This document shows, piece after piece, positions 58,591-64,000 of a DNA stretch of 64,000 nt. A program made the position numbers and the translations under genes. The notes under the pieces were generated by a model. The model was given only the letters and a program-made list of their open reading frames with translations, was not told the DNA's origin and did no database searches. Position 1 is the first letter of the stretch. Every line of letters begins with the position of its first letter. Source of the DNA: Physcia stellaris (Eukaryota; Ascomycota; Lecanoromycetes; Caliciales; Physciaceae); the NCBI GenBank assembly GCA_018902385.1, contig JABSSW010000038.1, forward strand, positions 434,001 through 498,000, in the 5' to 3' direction.

Positions 58591-59799
58591 TTAGTTCGAT
58601 TGTTGACGATTCGTCGTCGATATTGATTTTTGAATAAATGAATATTCGAAACATTTCGAATCGAATACATTTAATTCATTTTCAACAATAAAAAATAAAA
58701 ATTTGATTTTGAAACGAAACAAAATAATATATCGAAATTTTATCGTCGTTATGTATTTTGTATCATTTTTTTTGCAATAATATTGCATCGCGACGTCAAT
58801 TGAATACGTTTTATCGACGATTTAATTTGAAAATTTTCAAACGACGAATTTGAATTATTTGATTAAATATATTGTCATTTGATAATTACATTTAAATGAT
58901 TTAAAAATTAATTTATCGTAAATTATATTCAATATAATTTCATTTTGTTCATTTATGATTTTTTAAAATTATCGAATAATTATCAAAATCAATAATTAAC
59001 AAAAAAACGATTTGAAATGTAATTTTATCGTCAATTTAAAATATATCGTGAATTAAAAAAAAAACATAATGATCGTCGAATTCAATGAAAATGATTTTGA
59101 TTTCAATAAAAATACGAATTTTATGTTCAATATGTTGCATATAAATTGCGCGATTTTTTATCAATAAACGCATAATCAATTACATCAATATTTATTAAAA
59201 TTTTTAATTTGTATTTATTATTGTTGAATAATAACATACAAATGATAATTAAAAATCGTTTAATGAAAAAATCAAACAAACTATTATCGTAAATAAATTT
59301 TTTTAAATACGATTGATTAATCGCGTTTTTTTGAATTGTCAATTTTAAATTAAATTCGTTTAAATCAATATCAAAATTTAATTGATATATTTGTAATTTA
59401 TATTATTGACGTAATTTTGAAAAAATTTGACGTTAAAACAAAATTTTCAATCGTGATTAAAGTTTTTTTACACGTGAAACATTTGTTCGTGACAATTAAT
59501 TAATTGATAATCGAATTATATTTATGATCGTTTTTGAATTTAACAAAAAACGTCGATATGATTGATTTGACAAACGATGTCGCAATCGAAACAACAAAAA
59601 TTGATTTAAAATACATAAAATGTAATTTTTGAATTCGAATTCGATTTTTTTTTTCGAAAATTGATTTAATCGATATACATTTGTTGAATACAAACAAGTT
59701 TGAAATTTTTTGAAAATTTTTTTCAAACGTTTTCAAAGTTAAAATTGAATCTGATAAAATTGTCAAATTCGACATCTCGTCATTGTTTTGCGATTTCAC
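58591..59799 (-). pseudogene. Gypsy gag-end, protease and linker (mutated)
   Basis: 59342-59127 contains KLKILINIDVIDYAFIDKK, corresponding to the retropepsin active site with DSGAxGxAFID. The same segment occurs on the plus strand at 62,715-62,780. 58788-58591 matches the plus-strand stretch at about 63,190-63,330. Confidence 0.8.
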
Positions 59800-60635
59800 G
59801 AAGTTCGCATCTTAATAACATTTACATTCAATGAATAAAACATATAATCGAAAATTCATTTTGAAATGCAAAATGAATTTTATTTAAATAATTAATAATG
59901 TCAAAAATCTAACGTGATCGCATTGATTTATGATGAACATCGCATCGTTGTTTTGCAAACATTATAATTTAAAAAAATTGAAACGAAAATTTTCGAACAA
60001 ACATTTGAATGACAATGATTTAATGTTCGAAATTTCAAAATTATTGCGATAATGAATCGATTTTTGTTATTATTGCGACGTTGAATTGCGCTCATTCTGT
60101 TTTACAATTTGAATTAAATAATTGAAAATCATATGTGATTGTTGATTGATGTGCAAATTGCGAAACAATTGTACGAATTTTCGCATTCAAAATGAATTTT
60201 GATGATTGAACGAAAAAAATTTGATAATTTATCGCATTGAAAACGTGAATTAAATATTGATTGAATTTATCGATTTTAAAAATACAAACGCAAAATTGAT
60301 CAAAATTTTTTTCGATCGATCATTCGCGTTAAGCGATTTTAATGAATATTTTTTTATAAATTGTGTTTTATCATCTTTTACGCGAACAAAATGATATAAT
60401 GACGAAATCAATTATTCAATATTTGTTTCAACGACATAATAAATTTGTCAATTAAATTTTTTATTAAAATAAATTGATCGAAATTGATTTGAATATTCAA
60501 ACGATAAAAATTCGAATAATAAAATTAAAATTTTTGAATATCGAACATGATCAAATTTTAATATTTTGAACGTACGTTGAACGTTGATAATTTGAATTTT
60601 CATGAATATTTTAAAAAAAAAAATCAATTGATCAT

Positions 60636-60865
60636 TGTTACGAACATGTCTGACAAATAAATTTGAACAAATAAATAATTGATATAATAAATGATCGAAC
60701 AACGAATTATGTTTTAATTTTACGTTGAAATTAACGTGATTTGAAACTTGACGTCGCACATTGTTTGCAATTTCAACATTTTGTATTTATTTGTTTTTGC
60801 AAATTTATTGTTTTCGTTTAATTAATCAATAATACGTTTATTCAAACACGATTCATAATATTACA
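60636..60865 (+). repeat. Gypsy LTR (5' LTR of the plus-strand copy)
   Basis: Starts TGTTACGAACATG, ends ATATTACA. It is the inverted match of 48717-48974. Confidence 0.78.
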
Positions 60866-62581
60866 ATAAATTTTCAATTTTTATCGTTCGTCGTGATACG
60901 CGAACGTTCAAAAATAAAATTTCAAATCGATAAATTTTTTTGACGAAACAAACGACGAAAAAGTTTTGTTGATCAAACAAACGATCAAAAATTTTTTTGA
61001 CGAAACATTCGACGAAAATCGTAAAATAACAAATCGAATTTTCACGCAATCGACGATCGACGAAAAACGAAAATTGACACGATTAATTAATTTTTTTTTT
61101 TTATCATTTTCAATTTTTCATTTTCAGTTATGATTCGAAATCATCACGAAACAATTTTTTTCGAATTTTTTATTTCGATGAAATAATGTTTCAAAACGTT
61201 ACGTTTCAACGTGAATCGTATGTTGCATGAAATTAACGACAATTTTTTCGACGAAAATTTCGTTAATCAATTCAAATGTCGTCGATTTGTATCAACGATC
61301 GAATTCATAAAAATGAAAAATAACGAAATCATTTATTTTTTGAATATCGTTATTATCGATCAATTGAAATGATAAATCAATCATAAAATCGTCGATTTTT
61401 TAAAAAATTTGATCGATTACGCATCGATCGTGACAATTATTTGAACGTTTTGATTCAATATCAAAATTTGTACAATATTGTCAACGTCGATCGTGACGAA
61501 TTGATCAATACGAAATCGAATTAAATAAAATTCGTCGAAAATTGAATATTTTGAAAACGAATACGAAAAACAACGTGATTTATTTTTGATCAAACAAAAA
61601 AATTACATTTTTTTGAAAAAAATCACGACGTTTTGTAATCACGATCAAATTCGCGATCGTGCACGAAATTTTGACGTCGACGATAAAAAAAACGACGATA
61701 AAATCAACGTAATTAATTTTTTCAAAAAAACAACGACGTTTCAAAAACATTCAAATTTTTTAAATTTATCGATGAAATAAAATTTATTTGACGTGTTTGA
61801 AAAACAAAGATACACGATAAAATGACGATCAATGTTGATCATTACGACACGAACATAATCGCAATCATTATTGTGATTGATTGAATTAAAAATGATGTCG
61901 ATAATCACATACAATCGATTCGTGATATTGATATGAATCATTTCAAAATTTGACATATGATGTTGAAATTTTTGAACATTATTTACGAAAATTTTGATTT
62001 CAAACGCAATATGCGTAATCAATTTCGAACATTGATCATAAATATTCAAAATTTTCAATTTTTTTATTTCATTTTTTTTCGTTTTAACAATTCAATTGAT
62101 TATAACGAAATCATCAAAATCGAAAAATTGATGAACAAAATTTTTTGAAATTTGAAAAAAACGATGAATGTATATTCACGTGAATTCATCACGTTCGATG
62201 AAATTCGAATCATTTTGCAACAAATATACAATCGACAATCGAATTTTCGAAAAAAAAATCGCGACACGTCAACAACGTTTTGAATTGTTTCAATTCAAAT
62301 CAATTTTTGTCGTTTCGATTTCGATGTTTTTTACGAAATTTGTTATTTCGATTTTTTTCGTGAAATTTGTCGTTCATTTTCATTTCAACGTTGAAATCAA
62401 AATTCGTGATTCGATGACAAACAAATTGATCGTCACGAACAAATGTTTACATTTGCGATGAAATCGATCACGTATGAAAAAAATGTTCGAACGTTCACAA
62501 ACATCAAAAACGTTATTGACACAAAATGCAAATGTTTTACATGAACATGATCAACGAATCGAACGAATTTGATTCGAAAAA

Positions 62582-62980
62582 TTGATAATTCACATCAAAA
62601 ACGCGATTGATAAATGTTTAAAAAATTTTTTTATTCATCATGACGAATTGTTTGATTTTTTTGTCAAACGATTTTTAATCATCAATTGTACGTTGTCATT
62701 CAACGATAATAAACATAAATTAAAAATTTTAATAAACATTGATGCAATTGATTATGTTTTCATTGATAAAAAAATTGCGCAATTTGTATGCAACATGTTG
62801 AACATAAATTTCGTATTTTTATTAAAATCGAAATTCATTATCGAATTCGACGATCGTCAAATTTTTTCAATAATTCATGTCATTTATTTCAAATTGACAA
62901 TTGATTTGCATTTCGAATTGACAATTTTTTTGTTCATCATCGATTTGAACAATCATTCGATAATTTTAAAAAAATCGTGA
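62582..62980 (+). pseudogene. Gypsy protease region (mutated)
   Basis: A 132-codon frame stays open. KILINIDAIDYVFIDKKIAQ is the retropepsin active-site region with the Ser/Thr and Gly after the catalytic D replaced. HFELTIFLFIIDLNNHSIIL corresponds to the end of the fold (LGxHxIILG). Confidence 0.85.
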
Positions 62981-63242
62981 ATAAACAAACATGAAATTAT
63001 TTTGAATATAATTTACGATAAATTGATTTTCAAATCGTTCAAATGTAATCATCATGACAATATATTTATCAAAACAATGCAAATTCGACGTTTGAAAATT
63101 TCTGATTCAAATCGTCGATAAAACGTATTTAATTGACGTCGCGATATTTTTTTATCGAAAACAAATAACGCGAAACATATTGTTGCAATAAAATTTCGAT
63201 ATACGATTTTATTTCGTTCGCAATTTAATTTTTCAACGTTTT

Positions 63243-64000
63243 ATGTACAAAACGAATCAAACGTATTCGATTCAAAATGTTTCGATTATTTTATTCATTC
63301 GAAAATCGATCAAAATGACGAATCGTTCGTCGTTGAATCAAATTATTCAAAAATTGATATCACAACGATTACGAAAACGACATTCGTCAAAAAAAAAATT
63401 TGAAAAAACAACGCAACAAACGTTGAAAAATCAAAAAACAACAATTCGAAATTTTTTCATTTTCGAAATTGAATTCAAACGATTCGATGAATATCGCGAT
63501 AATTGATGCGATTTTTTTTTGTTTATTCGTCGATTTCAAAAATCGAAAACAAAAAATGCAATGTTTTTTCATTACGATCAATCAAATCGATTTCGCATTC
63601 AAAACATTGCGAACAAATTTTGAATCGTTGAAAATTGTCGTCATGATCAAAAAAATTCTAAAACACGAACAAATCAAATCGATTTTTGAACGTATAATGA
63701 AAAAAATATCGAAATATTTCAAACATTTGTCAAAAATATTCGATTTTCAAAAAACAATTGAATTGTCGTCGCATCGAATTTACGATCACAAAATCGAATT
63801 TTTAAACGATAACAATACATTGTTTCGAAATCGAATATATTTTTTGTTCGAATTCAAATTTCAAAAATTCAAAAAATATTTGAAAAATAATTTTCAAAAA
63901 AATTTCATCGTATTCAATCAAACAACATACGTTTCGTTCGTTTTATTTGCAATCAAATCAAATGATCAATTACGTTTGTGTGTGAATTATCGACGATTTA
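63243..64000 (+). pseudogene. Gypsy RT start (mutated, partial)
   Basis: The end of the window encodes IELSSHRIYDHKIEFL and, at the very end, QLRLCVNYRRF. These are altered forms of ELPPHRPYDHxIxL and LRxCVDYRxLN that open gypsy reverse transcriptases. The catalytic core lies beyond the window. Confidence 0.88.

Larger units (their letters stand above)
48717..60630 (-). mobile_element. Ty3/gypsy relic, minus strand, split by a copia insertion
   Basis: On the minus strand, from right to left, the order is gag-like residues (59799-59500), protease (59342-59127), linker to RT (58788-58591), then the copia insertion. RT (52660-51592), RNase H (51454-51236), integrase and C-terminus (50389-49667) and an LTR (48974-48717) follow. 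This is the standard gypsy order, and sequence on both sides of the copia element aligns to consecutive parts of the plus-strand copy at 63.2-63.5 kb. The 5' LTR was not identified, so the right boundary is approximate. Confidence 0.8.
48480..64000. other. AT-rich mutated retrotransposon block
   Basis: The composition is very low in GC and highly structured. C is followed by A or G in nearly every case, and CpC, CpT, ApG and GpG are almost absent. CpG remains frequent. The block consists of nested gypsy and copia relics (listed separately) and continues past the window end. Confidence 0.9.
60636..64000 (+). mobile_element. Ty3/gypsy relic, plus strand, continues past window end
   Basis: It starts with an LTR (60636-60865) and continues with a gag-like region (about 61.6-62.5 kb), protease (62582-62980) and the beginning of RT to the window end. 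Same family as the minus-strand copy, in head-to-head orientation. Confidence 0.82.

Noticed and set aside
48480-64000. Dozens of 60-140 codon ORFs taken as genes
   Set aside because: They are remnants of gypsy and copia proteins. They stay open because the mutation context spares CAA and CGA codons.

Overview
This window is nuclear DNA from a filamentous ascomycete (Pezizomycotina, most likely a Dothideomycete). The evidence is short 5' GT / 3' AG introns of about 50-80 bases with CTAAC/CTGAC-like branch sites, a Zn2Cys6 regulator, Pth11-type rhodopsin-fold and BTB proteins, GPI-anchored and cysteine-rich secreted proteins, and sharply bounded AT-rich blocks made of mutated transposons. The class assignment is inference; no rRNA or marker gene is present.

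Layout. 1-16.5 kb is gene-bearing DNA: the 5' part of a secreted CBM18/FAD-oxidase gene (-), an MFS monocarboxylate-type transporter (-) divergent from a Zn2Cys6 transcription factor (+), a GH17 GPI-anchored glucanase (-), an NmrA-like protein (+), mitochondrial malate dehydrogenase (+) and an F-box-like protein (+). 16.5-25.1 kb is one 8.56 kb DNA transposon with 25-bp terminal inverted repeats and a TA target duplication. It holds a 5.48 kb LTR element (302-304 bp LTRs, TATAT duplication) with no recognisable gag-pol. 25-48 kb is again gene-bearing: a Pth11-like membrane protein, a small Gly-rich protein, an intact 896-residue cellular reverse-transcriptase-related gene (rvt), three tandem BTB paralogues, a secreted protein with a GC-AG intron, an S/T-rich membrane protein, and two damaged genes (a Cys-rich protein and a RING protein). 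48.5-64 kb is an AT-rich block: a minus-strand Ty3/gypsy relic split by a 5.87 kb Ty1/copia element, then a second, plus-strand gypsy copy that runs off the window.

Two points stand out. The first is the intact rvt gene, a domesticated reverse transcriptase that is not part of any transposon here. The second is the base composition of the AT-rich blocks. C is almost never followed by C or T, and G is almost never preceded by A or G, while CpA and CpG remain common. This is not what canonical CpA-directed RIP leaves. The two LTRs of the nested non-AT-rich element differ mostly by transitions in the same CpC/CpT (GpG/ApG) context. I infer a RIP-like process with an unusual CpY preference.

Exon coordinates were derived by hand from splice motifs, frame continuity and family conservation. 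Genes with an unresolved junction are marked.
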